Below are positions 18,690-28,539 of a stretch of DNA of 64,000 bases, one piece after another. How positions within the stretch are numbered: the stretch's first letter is position 1; the number at the start of each line of letters is the position of its first letter. This DNA is from Anaerolineaceae bacterium (lineage in GTDB: Bacteria > Chloroflexota > Anaerolineae > Aggregatilineales > Phototrophicaceae): NCBI GenBank assembly GCA_002702065.1, contig NZXX01000013.1:62001-126000 (forward strand), in the 5' to 3' direction. The translations under genes were made by a program, and so were the position numbers. The notes under the pieces were generated by a model. The model saw only the letters and a program-made list of their open reading frames with translations, ran no database searches and was not told the DNA's origin.

Positions 18690-19682
18690 ATGCAGTTGAA
18701 TTTCACCGCCAACACAGGATTTTTCGGGGCGCAGCGTAACCGCTTCGTCCAGTTCCAGCCCGACCGCACGCTGGAGGAGGTCTTCGCGCTGGTCGCCCAG
18801 ATCGACGGCATGACCGGCATCGAGCTGAAATACCCGGCGGCCTTCGCTGATGTGAGGTTGGTCCAGCAGCTTTTGCAAGAGCACAACCTCACCCTCTCCG
18901 CAATCAATGTCGACACCAAGGATGCGCGGCATTTCCGGCATGGGGCGCTTTCCGCCCGCAGCGCAGCCAGTCGTCAGGAAGCCGTCACCCGCCTGCGCGA
19001 AGCAATGGACCTGGCGGCAGAACTGGGCACAACGATTGTAACCACCTGCCCGCTGGCCGACGGTTATGATTACCCATTTCAAGTCGACCATGCAACGGCG
19101 TGGGGTCACTTTATCGAGTCCGTGCGCGCGGCGGCGGCGCACCGCAGCGACATCCAGCTTTGCCTGGAATATCAGCCGCACGAGCCGCATTCGCATATCC
19201 TGCTGAACAACGTCGGCAAGCTGCTGTATGTCTGCGCGGAGGTGGGCCTGCCCAACGTGGGGGCAAATTTCGACATCGGCCATTCCTTCGCGGCCCAGGA
19301 AAACCCGGCGGAAGCGGCGGCGCTGCTGGCCCGTGCCAACCGGCTGTTTTACATCCACACCAACGACAACACAGGCGATGGTGGCGACTGGGACATGATC
19401 TCTGGCGCGGTCCACTTCTGGCACTGGCTGGAACTGTTGTACACGCTCGATCAGGCCGGTTATACGGGCTGGCTGGGGGGTGATATTGCGCCCAAGCATA
19501 TCCCCGGCCCGGTCGATGCCTACCAGTCCAACATCCGTATGATTCAGCGTATGTACCAATTGCTTATGCGAATCGGAATGGATAAGATAACAGAAATGAT
19601 TCGTCAGGACGGCAACCCAGCCGCCGCTTTTGAAACACTCAGCGCATCCCTCCTGCCCGAATGGGATGTCCAACCGGGCTAA
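18690..19682 (+). CDS. Sugar phosphate isomerase/epimerase (paralogue of the preceding gene)
   Basis: LCLEYQPHEP, GANFDIGHSFAAQE, FYIHTNDNTGDGGDWDM. Confidence 0.88.
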   Translation: MQLNFTANTGFFGAQRNRFVQFQPDRTLEEVFALVAQIDGMTGIELKYPAAFADVRLVQQLLQEHNLTLSAINVDTKDARHFRHGALSARSAASRQEAVTRLREAMDLAAELGTTIVTTCPLADGYDYPFQVDHATAWGHFIESVRAAAAHRSDIQLCLEYQPHEPHSHILLNNVGKLLYVCAEVGLPNVGANFDIGHSFAAQENPAEAAALLARANRLFYIHTNDNTGDGGDWDMISGAVHFWHWLELLYTLDQAGYTGWLGGDIAPKHIPGPVDAYQSNIRMIQRMYQLLMRIGMDKITEMIRQDGNPAAAFETLSASLLPEWDVQPG

Positions 19683-19728
19683 TCAGAGCGATGCACCACA
19701 CACGGTCAACCAATGTTGTGAGGTCATC

Positions 19729-20421
19729 ATGAATAGTGAAAACGGTGCACCACTCACTGCCGAACAGCAGGCGTACACCATGATTAAGGATCGTATCCTC
19801 AATATGACGTATATGCCCGGTCGCGTGCTGTCGGACAGCGAGGTCGCGGCAGAACTGAACCTGAGCCGGACGCCTGTGCTGCAAGCCCTGCGCTACCTGG
19901 AATGCGAGGGGCTGGTCAACCGCCAGCACCGGCAAGGCTGGCAGATTTGCGCCCTGTCGCTGGATGACATTCACGACATCTTCAATATCAAAGAGGCACT
20001 TGGTGTCATGCTGGCGCGGCAGGCGGTACAGTGCCAGGACGAAACCCTGCGCGAAGCCATGCGTGCGGCGGTCGAAGGCATGATCCGCGCCAACGAGGCG
20101 GGCGACATCAAAACCTGGGAGGAGTACCACCGGCAGTGGCACGATGCCCTGATGGCGATGTCGGAGTATCCGGCAGGCCGGGTCGAGGGTATCCTTAACA
20201 ACCTGAATGACCAGTGGCGGCGGGTGCGCAACGGCCTGCTGGCGATTGAAGGCCGCATGGACCGCGAGACGCACGAACATCAGGTCGTCGCCGACGCGAT
20301 CTTATCCGGCAACGGGGACGAGGCTGAGCAGCGGATGCGCAAGCATTTGCAAAGCGTGCGCCATGATCTGGTCGACTTGCTGACGCATCTGGTGCTGCCG
20401 TTTGCCCCGCACGGCATCTAA
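19729..20421 (+). CDS. GntR family transcriptional regulator (FadR/FCD-type)
   Basis: wHTH ...GRVLSDSEVAAELNLSRTPVLQALRYLECEGLV; helical FCD-like C-terminus. Confidence 0.9.
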   Translation: MNSENGAPLTAEQQAYTMIKDRILNMTYMPGRVLSDSEVAAELNLSRTPVLQALRYLECEGLVNRQHRQGWQICALSLDDIHDIFNIKEALGVMLARQAVQCQDETLREAMRAAVEGMIRANEAGDIKTWEEYHRQWHDALMAMSEYPAGRVEGILNNLNDQWRRVRNGLLAIEGRMDRETHEHQVVADAILSGNGDEAEQRMRKHLQSVRHDLVDLLTHLVLPFAPHGI

Positions 20422-20526
20422 CCACGTTTTGAAGGCACACAACCGAAACCGGGTAACGCCTGTCAAGCTGCACCCGGTTACCGTTTACACCGGTTCTACG
20501 AACAGATTTGCAGAGTAAACTTTTTG

Positions 20527-21960
20527 ATGAATGATCCTTTAGCAACCAACCCACCTGAGTCTCAGGCTCCGCGCCCGCTGGCCGAGACCTTCGCCAGCCT
20601 GCCCCCGGACTGGCCGGACGACCCACTCCCCGCCGTCCGCACGGCGATCAAACGCCTGAACCAGAAAGTCGTCGTGCTGGATGACGACCCCACCGGCACC
20701 CAGACCGTCCATGATGTGCCGGTGCTGACTGAGTGGTCGACACCGGCCCTGACCGCTGAATTCCGCGACCCATGCCCGGCGGTCTTTGTGCTGACCAACT
20801 CGCGCAGCCTGACGGCGTCAGCGGCCCGCGCCTGCAACCTGGAGATTGGCCGTCATCTGGCGGCGGCTTCTGCGCGCACCGGGCGGCCCTATGTAGTTGC
20901 CAGCCGCAGCGATTCGACCCTGCGCGGTCACTTCCCCACCGAGACGGACGCATTGGCCGCGGCCAGCGGCAAAGCGGTGGATGCGGTGCTGATTGTGCCA
21001 GCGTTCATGGCGGGTGGCCGCTACACCATCGCGGACACGCACTATGTCGCGGAGGGCGACCAGCTTATCCCGGCAGGTCAGACGCCATTCGCCAGAGATG
21101 CGACTTTTGGCTATGCCGCGTCCAACCTGCGTGCATGGGTATCCGAAAAAACCGGCGGACAGGTGCGCCCGGAAGCGGTGACCGCCATTTCGCTCGATGA
21201 AATTCGATTAGGCGGGCCAGACCGGGTTACTGAGCGCCTGCTTACTATGAAGGACCAAACCTATTGCGTGATCAACGCGGTTAACGAGCGTGACCTGAGC
21301 GTGGTCGCACTGGGTGTGGTGCAGGCCGAGGCACAGGGCAAAGTGCTGCTCTACCGCACAGCTGCGTCCTTCGCCGCCGCCCGCGCCGGCATCGCGCTGC
21401 GCCCCCTGCTCACAGCGGCAGACATGAACCTGACCAGCAGCGGCGGGGGTTTGGTGGTCGTCGGTTCCTACGTGCCCAAATCCAGCCAGCAGCTCGAACA
21501 CCTGCTAAAGCAGCCCGATATCGCCGGAATCGAAGTGCATGTGCAGCGGCTGCTCGATGATGCCAGCGCGGAAATCGCCCGCGTGATCGAGGCGGTAGAT
21601 ACGCGGCTGCGCCTCCACCAGAATGTCGTGATCTTTACCAGTCGCGGGTTGATTACCGGCGCCGACGCGGACAGCAGCCTCGCCATTGGCAACCGTGTCT
21701 CGGCGGGTCTGGTGGCGATTGTGCAGGGCCTGCACGAAACACCCCGCTTTCTGATCGCCAAAGGGGGTATTACGTCGAGTGATCTGGCGACAAAAGCGCT
21801 GGGGGTGCGGCGCGCCCTCGTCATGGGCCAGATACTGCCCGGCGTACCGGTGTGGCAGCTCGGCGCGGAATCGCGGCAGCCAGGGATGGCGTATGTCGTT
21901 TTTCCCGGCAATGTCGGCGGGCCGGACGCACTGGCAGCAGTCGTGGACAAATTTCGCTAG
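20527..21960 (+). CDS. Four-carbon acid sugar kinase family protein (DUF1537; OtnK/DtnK-like)
   Basis: VLDDDPTGTQTVHDV, SRSDSTLRGHFPTE, AKGGITSSDLATKALGVRRA. Confidence 0.92.
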   Translation: MNDPLATNPPESQAPRPLAETFASLPPDWPDDPLPAVRTAIKRLNQKVVVLDDDPTGTQTVHDVPVLTEWSTPALTAEFRDPCPAVFVLTNSRSLTASAARACNLEIGRHLAAASARTGRPYVVASRSDSTLRGHFPTETDALAAASGKAVDAVLIVPAFMAGGRYTIADTHYVAEGDQLIPAGQTPFARDATFGYAASNLRAWVSEKTGGQVRPEAVTAISLDEIRLGGPDRVTERLLTMKDQTYCVINAVNERDLSVVALGVVQAEAQGKVLLYRTAASFAAARAGIALRPLLTAADMNLTSSGGGLVVVGSYVPKSSQQLEHLLKQPDIAGIEVHVQRLLDDASAEIARVIEAVDTRLRLHQNVVIFTSRGLITGADADSSLAIGNRVSAGLVAIVQGLHETPRFLIAKGGITSSDLATKALGVRRALVMGQILPGVPVWQLGAESRQPGMAYVVFPGNVGGPDALAAVVDKFR

Positions 21961-22065
21961 CGCACAGTTCCGGGCTGTCCACTCCCTGGCGATGGCCTTA
22001 ACATCACGCCGGAAAACGGGTTATCATCAAGTCACCGATACTCACCATGCTGCAAGGAAAATATC

Positions 22066-22794
22066 ATGACCCCTCTTTCACCTGATGTGCTGGACAAACT
22101 GCGCCAGTTCGATACACCGACCATCTGCAACCTGATTGAATTGTTCGAAGTGCGCCCGCGCAATGTCGGTTTTATGGATAAGACGATCAAAGCCGCTTTT
22201 CCGGAAATGCCGCCGATGGTTGGCTACGCGGCCACCGTCACCTGCCGCACGGCGTTCGACCCCAAATTTGGCGCGCCCTACGCGATGGGCGAGCAGATCG
22301 CCCGCTTCGGTGAACTGGATGGCCCGCCGGTGATGGTCTTTCAGGACCTGGACAGTCCACCGCTGGCCGCCACATTCGGTGAAGTGATGTGTACCACCTA
22401 TCAGACGTTCGGTTCCGTCGGGCTGATCACCAACGGTCCGGCACGCGATCTGGACCAGGTGCAGGCGCTCAATTACCCGGTGTTTACGGATGGCGCGGTG
22501 TGTTCGCATGGCTATATCCGCATGTTCGATTTTCATGTGCCAGTACATGTGGGCGGCACCCCCATCTTCCCCAACGATCTGCTGCACGGCGACCTGAACG
22601 GCATCACGACGATCCCGGTCGAGATCGCCGCCGAGATGGTGGACATCGGCCATGAATTTGTCGCGGCAGAACAGGTCATCCTCGATACGCTGCGCAAGCC
22701 CGGTGTGACGCCGGAAATGTGGGCCGAGGCACGCGCCGAATCCAAGGCACAGATCGAAGCGCTGACCAAACGGGTGTCGCGCAAGCAGGCATAG
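22066..22794 (+). CDS. RraA family protein / HMG-CHA aldolase-like
   Basis: GLITNGPARDLDQVQALNYPVFTDG retains the RraA-fold RD motif. Confidence 0.85.
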   Translation: MTPLSPDVLDKLRQFDTPTICNLIELFEVRPRNVGFMDKTIKAAFPEMPPMVGYAATVTCRTAFDPKFGAPYAMGEQIARFGELDGPPVMVFQDLDSPPLAATFGEVMCTTYQTFGSVGLITNGPARDLDQVQALNYPVFTDGAVCSHGYIRMFDFHVPVHVGGTPIFPNDLLHGDLNGITTIPVEIAAEMVDIGHEFVAAEQVILDTLRKPGVTPEMWAEARAESKAQIEALTKRVSRKQA

Positions 22795-22978
22795 CCTGAA
22801 TACAGCTTATTGGTCATCTATCGTATTGTTGTAATTATTTCACTGCCCCTGCTCTTTACAACGAAATCCCCTCTCCCACCAGCCCTCGCGGGAGGGGGGG
22901 AGCACCCTGATCAGCCTTCACGCGCGAAACCCTGCCCGGTGCTGCGAAGGGCCATCCACCTTACATCACACTCAAAAT

Positions 22979-23056
22979 TGATCGAATGATTGATCGTTTA
23001 ATCAAACCAGCGACCATTGACCGGGTAAATGATCGTAGTTTTATGATCATAAGTGA
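22979..23056. promoter_or_regulatory. TGATC-rich repeated-motif region upstream of the peptide ABC operon
   Basis: aTTGATCGAatgATTGATCGtttaatca ... aaTGATCGtagttttaTGATCataa. Confidence 0.35.
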
Positions 23057-23201
23057 GAATTTTTGCAAATTACAACCTGCTATGCTAATCTAAGATTGTA
23101 ATGTTGACCAAATAAAGAAGGGAGCTAAGTAACCTCTAAAATCCTCATTACCATGGGTACATTAAGATTATTATGTTAGAAATCTTCATGGAGCATATAG
23201 T

Positions 23202-24974
23202 ATGAACAAGAAGTATTGGCCCCTCCTCCTCACGGTGCTGGTGGCATCTGTGATGGTGATGCTGTCCATCCGGGTGGTTTTTGCCCAAGACCTCGAAGAC
23301 ATTCCCCGCGAAGAAACAGTCATCTTTGATATTGACGGTGGGCGCGTGGTCGACCCCGAAAACTTTAACCCCTATATTCCGGGGCGGCGCCTGGACCAGG
23401 GTTTGCATCAGGCAGTCATGGAACCGCTGTTTATCCTCAATTATGAAACCGGTGAATACGTCCCCTGGCTGGGCGAAAGCATGACCTCCAACGAATCGCT
23501 GGATGTCTGGACGCTGGCCCTGCGCGATGGCGTGACCTGGAGCGACGGCGAAGCCTTCAATGCCGACGATGTGGTCTTCACCATCAACATGCTGCTGGTG
23601 CCCGATAACATCACACTGGCAGATGCCGGTGGTATCCAGCAGTGGGTCGAGAGTGTGGAAAAGGTCGATGACCTGACCGTTCAGTTCAACCTGACCGGCC
23701 CGAACCCGCGCTTCCAGCTGGACTATTTCTCGGTCCGTATCTGGGGTAGCGTCAACATGCTGCCGGAACACATCTGGAACGGGCAGGACCCGCTGACCTT
23801 CACCAACTATGACCCCGATCAGGGCTGGCCAGTCTTCACCGGGCCATACCAGGTCGTCTCTGTGGGCGAAACCGAATTCATTTACGACCGCCGCGATGAC
23901 TGGTGGGGTGCCGAAACCGGCTTTATGGACCTGCCGGCGCCGCGTCGTCTGGTCTGGACCTGGGCAGGCCCCGAAGAAGCCCGCGCCGCGCTGATGGCGG
24001 ACAACGGCCTCGACAGCCTGATGGACATCACCAAGGGTACGTACGAAGCCCTGGCCGCGCAGAACGCGAACGTTCATGCCTGGACCGACACTCTGCCCTA
24101 TGCGACCCTTGATCCCTGCTCGCGTACATTCGAGTTCAATACCGCCGTTGCCCCGTGGGATACCGTGGAAATGCGGCAGGCCGTGAACCATGCCATCGAC
24201 CGCAACCAGATCGTCGAGATCTCCTATGAAGGCACGACGGTTCCCTCCATATCCTTCTTCCCGGCGTATGCCCCGATGAACCGCTACACCGACATCCTGG
24301 TCGCCGAAGGTGTCTATGACGAACACCCGCTGTGGGCGTTCGACCCCGACGCCGCCCGTGCCATGATTGAGGAACAGGGTTACACCATGGGCGATGACGG
24401 TTACTACGCCAAAGATGGCGAACAGCTGGATATGGACATCACGACCCATGAAGCCTTCATCGAGAAGCAGCGTGTCGCCGCCGTGCTGGTCGAGCAGTTC
24501 CAGAATGTCGGCATCAACGCCACCACCCGCAACGAAGCCGGTGGTACCTGGGGCGACAACCATGCCTTCGGTACGTTCGACACCCGCATGGGCTGGCAGA
24601 ACTGCGGTTCTGTAAACGAACCCTGGAACTCGATGGACACGCTGAATGTCCGCTGGCTGCTGCCGGTGGGCGAACGTGCCAGCCGTAACCAGTGGCGTTG
24701 GTCCGGCGAAGGCGCCGAGCGTTACAGCGAACTGGTCGATCAGATCGGCACGCTGCCGCTGGGCGACCCGGCCATCGAGCCGCTGTTCGTGGAAGCGATG
24801 GGCATCTACCTTGAAGAACTGCCCACCATCCCGATCACGCAGGCCCGTAAGCTGATCCCGCACAACTGGACCTACTGGCAGAACTGGCCAACTGCCGAGA
24901 ACAACTACACGTCGGCCTGGACGTGGTGGCAGAGTACACACCTTGTCATCCACGAAATCCAGCCAGCCGGTTAA
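23202..24974 (+). CDS. ABC transporter substrate-binding protein, peptide type (SBP_bac_5)
   Basis: Signal peptide; [29 protein letters not shown] motif. Confidence 0.93.
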   Translation: MNKKYWPLLLTVLVASVMVMLSIRVVFAQDLEDIPREETVIFDIDGGRVVDPENFNPYIPGRRLDQGLHQAVMEPLFILNYETGEYVPWLGESMTSNESLDVWTLALRDGVTWSDGEAFNADDVVFTINMLLVPDNITLADAGGIQQWVESVEKVDDLTVQFNLTGPNPRFQLDYFSVRIWGSVNMLPEHIWNGQDPLTFTNYDPDQGWPVFTGPYQVVSVGETEFIYDRRDDWWGAETGFMDLPAPRRLVWTWAGPEEARAALMADNGLDSLMDITKGTYEALAAQNANVHAWTDTLPYATLDPCSRTFEFNTAVAPWDTVEMRQAVNHAIDRNQIVEISYEGTTVPSISFFPAYAPMNRYTDILVAEGVYDEHPLWAFDPDAARAMIEEQGYTMGDDGYYAKDGEQLDMDITTHEAFIEKQRVAAVLVEQFQNVGINATTRNEAGGTWGDNHAFGTFDTRMGWQNCGSVNEPWNSMDTLNVRWLLPVGERASRNQWRWSGEGAERYSELVDQIGTLPLGDPAIEPLFVEAMGIYLEELPTIPITQARKLIPHNWTYWQNWPTAENNYTSAWTWWQSTHLVIHEIQPAG

Positions 24975-24988
24975 CACAAGTGCAGTCA

Positions 24989-25020
24989 TGGGGGGCGGGT
25001 TTGAATATCCGCCCCTCTTT
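24989..25020 (+). terminator. Intercistronic hairpin (attenuator/terminator) after the SBP gene
   Basis: GGGGCGG-10 nt-CCGCCCC followed by TCTTTGTC. Confidence 0.55.
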
Positions 25021-25165
25021 GTCAATGGTGATCGCTGGTTCGCAGCCGAATAGCAGTCTGACAGTGCTGCTATAACCATCAGCTTTCGCCGGCTCAACGG
25101 ACGGCCAACGCCGCCCAGATACGTTGGAATGACATATTTAGCGGTAGTTTTTAAGGTATAAATTT

Positions 25166-26176
25166 ATGCGTGGATTGACAACAGGCTATGTTGTCCAGCG
25201 GGTCGGGATGTTCTTCCTGACGATCTGGATCGGAGCCACCCTCATTTACTTTATTCCCCGGATGATGCCAGGCGACCCCATTGCCGGTGTCGTCAGCCGC
25301 ATGGTGGCGCAGTCCGGTAATGTGGAAAATCAGGCAGAATTGATCGCCGCCTGGCGCGAAAAGTTCGGGCTGGATGATCCGCCGCTGGTGCAGTATCTGC
25401 GCTATGTGAGCAATGTTGTAACCTTTGACCTCGATTATTCGCTGGCATGGTTCCCGGCACGCGTATCGGACCTGATTGTGCGCGGCTTGCCCTGGACCAT
25501 CGGCCTGCTGCTGATCGCCACCGTGATTTCATTTATCGCGGGCAATGTGATCGGCGCGTTACTCGGCTGGCGGCGGACACCGCGCTTTTTGAAGTCCCTC
25601 CTGCCGGTCACACTCGTCTTTACCTCGGTGCCATTTTTCATGCTGGGGATGCTCTTTATTTACTTCTTCGCCTATATACTGGACGTCCTGCCGCCCACCG
25701 GCGCTTATGGGCGAGGCATCACCCCGGAGTTCGACTGGGAGTTTATCGGCTCGGTCATCCAGCACGGCATCATGCCCGCGCTGGCGATCATCGTCGCGTC
25801 GATGGGTTTCTGGGCGTTGGGGATGCGCGGCATGATGATTACCACCGACGGCGAGGATTATATGATCCTGGCGCAGGCCAAAGGGCTGAAACCGCGCCGC
25901 GTATTTTTGCAGTACTCGGTACGCAACGCTATTTTGCCCCAGGTGACGGCGCTGGCGCTGAGCATGGGCAGCCTAGTGGCGGGGTCCATTCTGGTGGAAT
26001 ACCTGTTTTCCTACCCCGGCACCGGTTATCTGTTGTATCAGGGTATTGTGAACAACGACTTTAATGTAATCCAGGGTGTCGTCTTTGTACTGATCGTCGC
26101 CACATCGCTGGCAGTGCTGATCATTGACCTGCTTTACCCCCTGATCGACCCCCGTATCACCTATCAGAGAGGGTAA
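25166..26176 (+). CDS. Peptide ABC transporter permease (DppB-like)
   Basis: GYVVQRVGMFFLTIWIGATLIYFIPRMMPGDP; VEYLFSYPGTGYLLYQGI. Confidence 0.93.
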   Translation: MRGLTTGYVVQRVGMFFLTIWIGATLIYFIPRMMPGDPIAGVVSRMVAQSGNVENQAELIAAWREKFGLDDPPLVQYLRYVSNVVTFDLDYSLAWFPARVSDLIVRGLPWTIGLLLIATVISFIAGNVIGALLGWRRTPRFLKSLLPVTLVFTSVPFFMLGMLFIYFFAYILDVLPPTGAYGRGITPEFDWEFIGSVIQHGIMPALAIIVASMGFWALGMRGMMITTDGEDYMILAQAKGLKPRRVFLQYSVRNAILPQVTALALSMGSLVAGSILVEYLFSYPGTGYLLYQGIVNNDFNVIQGVVFVLIVATSLAVLIIDLLYPLIDPRITYQRG

Positions 26177-26182
26177 ACCATT

Positions 26183-27535
26183 ATGGCAACCAAAACTGCG
26201 GACAACACCGCTGTTCAGGCGGAACCCAAAAAGCGCCGCGCTCTGATTAACACCTTCGACTCGCCGTGGTTTAACACGCGGTTCCTGATTGGCTGTGCGA
26301 TGGTCGGGTTTGTCGTGCTGGTCGGGTTGGTCGGCCCTCTGTTCTGGAATACGGAACTGGCCCTGGTCGCCAGCTCGCCCCTCAACCTGCCGCCGATGTG
26401 GGTGCAGGGCACGCAGCCCCAGCAACCGGAACCCGCCGCCGCTGTTGATGAAGCCAGCGAGAGTGATGCCGCGGCACAGCCCGAAACCGAACCGACCAGC
26501 GCCAGTGGCTTTGGCTCCAGCGGACTCGGCGGCAGCGGCCTCAGCAGTCTGATGTCGACGCAAGCCCCCGCACAGCCCACCAGTGCCAGCGGCTTTGGCT
26601 CTAGTGGACTCGGTGGCAGCGGACTCAGCAGTCTGATGTCGACACAAGCCCCCGCACAGCCCACCAGCGCCAGCGGCTTTGGCTCCAGCGGACTCGGTGG
26701 CAGCGGACTCGGCAGTCTGATGTCGACGCAGGCACCGGCGGATACCAGCACGGAAAGTTCATCATCCGACAGCACGTCATCCACTTCCAGCAGCAGTTTT
26801 GCCACAACCCGAACGGTCTTTTTGCCCAGCGGTGACCCGGCCCACCCCCTCGGCACGGATAACAGCGGGCGTGATATTCTGGCCGTGCTGATCGTGGGCG
26901 CACCGGCTTCGCTGCGCGTGGGTGTAATCGCGGCGGCCATCGGCATTTTTGTCGGCATCGCGCTCGGCTTTTCGGCGGGCTTTCTCGGCGGCTGGTGGGA
27001 CACAGTGGTGCGCACAGCATCGGACGTCACGCTGACCATTCCGTCGCTGGCGGTGCTGCTGGTGATTTCAGCGTACCTGCGCCGCGTCGATCTGGAGACC
27101 ATGGCGCTGCTGCTGGCGCTGTTTGCGTGGCCGGGGCCGACCCGTCTGCTGCGCGCCCAAGTACTGACCATGCGCGAACGCGGTTATGTCCGCATGGCCC
27201 AGCTTTCCGGCCAGTCCACCATCAGCATTATGTTCCGCGAAATGATGCCTAACATGCTGCCCTATCTGGCGGCCAGCTTCGCCGGGAACGTATCGGCGGT
27301 TATCCTGGCCGCAGCCAGCCTCGAAGCGCTCGGCCTCGGCCCGACCCGCTACCCGACACTGGGTACGACGATCTTTCACTCGCTGCGTGCGACCGCGATT
27401 ATGCGCGGCATGTGGTGGTGGTGGGGCTTCCCGGTGCTGACACTGATCTTTATCTTCACCGGCCTGTTCCTGATCGCGGTTGGGCTGGATGAAATTGCCA
27501 ACCCGCGTCTGAGAGGAGTCCAGGGCGAATCATGA
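26183..27535 (+). CDS. Peptide ABC transporter permease (DppC-like) with a Ser/Gly-rich repeat insertion
   Basis: HPLGTDNSGRDILAVLIVGAPASLRVG; EAA loop; internal 28-aa repeats. Confidence 0.92.
   Translation: MATKTADNTAVQAEPKKRRALINTFDSPWFNTRFLIGCAMVGFVVLVGLVGPLFWNTELALVASSPLNLPPMWVQGTQPQQPEPAAAVDEASESDAAAQPETEPTSASGFGSSGLGGSGLSSLMSTQAPAQPTSASGFGSSGLGGSGLSSLMSTQAPAQPTSASGFGSSGLGGSGLGSLMSTQAPADTSTESSSSDSTSSTSSSSFATTRTVFLPSGDPAHPLGTDNSGRDILAVLIVGAPASLRVGVIAAAIGIFVGIALGFSAGFLGGWWDTVVRTASDVTLTIPSLAVLLVISAYLRRVDLETMALLLALFAWPGPTRLLRAQVLTMRERGYVRMAQLSGQSTISIMFREMMPNMLPYLAASFAGNVSAVILAAASLEALGLGPTRYPTLGTTIFHSLRATAIMRGMWWWWGFPVLTLIFIFTGLFLIAVGLDEIANPRLRGVQGES
26492..26743 (+). repeat. Minisatellite: three tandem 84-bp units encoding PTSASGFGSSGLGGSGLSSLMSTQAPAQ
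   Basis: Units at 26492, 26576 and 26660; nearly identical DNA. Confidence 0.93.
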
Positions 27536-28536
27536 CAACGACACACAACACCCCAGTCGAAACACGCCGCGCGCCGACCCGCGAGAAAATTCTCGAAGTC
27601 AAGGACCTCCGCGTCCATTACAAAACACCCGGCGGCGATGTCATTGCGGTCAACGGCATCAGTTTTCACCTGTATAAAGGCGAAACGCTGGGGCTGGTGG
27701 GTGAAAGCGGCTGTGGCAAAAGCACGGCGACGGCGGGCATCCTGCGGCTGGTCCAGCCACCGGGCCGCATTGTCGGCGGGCAGGTGCTGCTAAATGGCAC
27801 GGACCTGGTTCAGCTGGACGAACAGGAACTGCGCAAGCTGCGCTGGACCGAAGCCTCGCTGATCCCGCAAGGTGCCATGAACTCGCTCAATCCGGTGCTC
27901 AAAGTCAGCGATCAGATTGCCGACGGCATTCTGGCGCACGAGCCAAAAATCTCGAAAGCGCAGTTAAAAGAGCGCATCCTCGAACTGCTGAACATGGTGG
28001 GTCTGCCGGGCCGCACCTACGACCTGTTCCCGCATGAACTAAGCGGCGGCATGAAGCAGCGCGTGTGCATCGCTATGGGCATCGCGCTGGGACCGTCGCT
28101 GGTCATCGCGGATGAGCCGACCAGCGCGCTCGATGTGGTAGTGCAGCGCGTGGTCGCGCAGACGCTGCTGGATGTGAAGGACAAGCTCGGCGTGTCGATG
28201 ATCCTGATCGGCCACGACATGGGCCTGCAAGCCCAACTGGTTGACCGCATCGCCGTGATGTACGCGGGGAACATCGTCGAAATTGCGCCGGTAAAATCCA
28301 TTTTCGAGGAGCCGCTGCACCCCTACACCCAGCTTCTCATCAATTCCATTCCGTCCATCAAAGAGCGCAAGCCGCTTAAAGTCACCGAAGGCCTGACGCA
28401 TGACCTGCGCACGCCGCCGCCGGGCTGCATCTTCCAGTTCCGCTGTCCGGAAGTGATGGAGCAGTGCCGCCAGGTGGTGCCGCCGCTGCGTGAACTGCGC
28501 CCGGAACATTTCGTCGCTTGCCATTTGTATGAGTAA
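27532..28536 (+). CDS. Oligopeptide ABC transporter ATP-binding protein (DppD/OppD-like)
   Basis: Walker A GESGCGKST, signature LSGGMKQR, OppD C-terminal Cys motif; ATGA overlap upstream. Confidence 0.94.
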   Translation: MTTTHNTPVETRRAPTREKILEVKDLRVHYKTPGGDVIAVNGISFHLYKGETLGLVGESGCGKSTATAGILRLVQPPGRIVGGQVLLNGTDLVQLDEQELRKLRWTEASLIPQGAMNSLNPVLKVSDQIADGILAHEPKISKAQLKERILELLNMVGLPGRTYDLFPHELSGGMKQRVCIAMGIALGPSLVIADEPTSALDVVVQRVVAQTLLDVKDKLGVSMILIGHDMGLQAQLVDRIAVMYAGNIVEIAPVKSIFEEPLHPYTQLLINSIPSIKERKPLKVTEGLTHDLRTPPPGCIFQFRCPEVMEQCRQVVPPLRELRPEHFVACHLYE

Positions 28537-28539
28537 ACC

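Noticed and set aside
20446-20490. Hairpin AACCGGGT...ACCCGGTT after the GntR gene
   Set aside because: Eight-bp stem but no T-run; not convincing as a terminator.
23148-25097. 649-aa antisense ORF
   Set aside because: Fully overlaps the clear SBP_bac_5 gene on the opposite strand; translation has no recognisable domain and is typical of a GC-rich shadow ORF.
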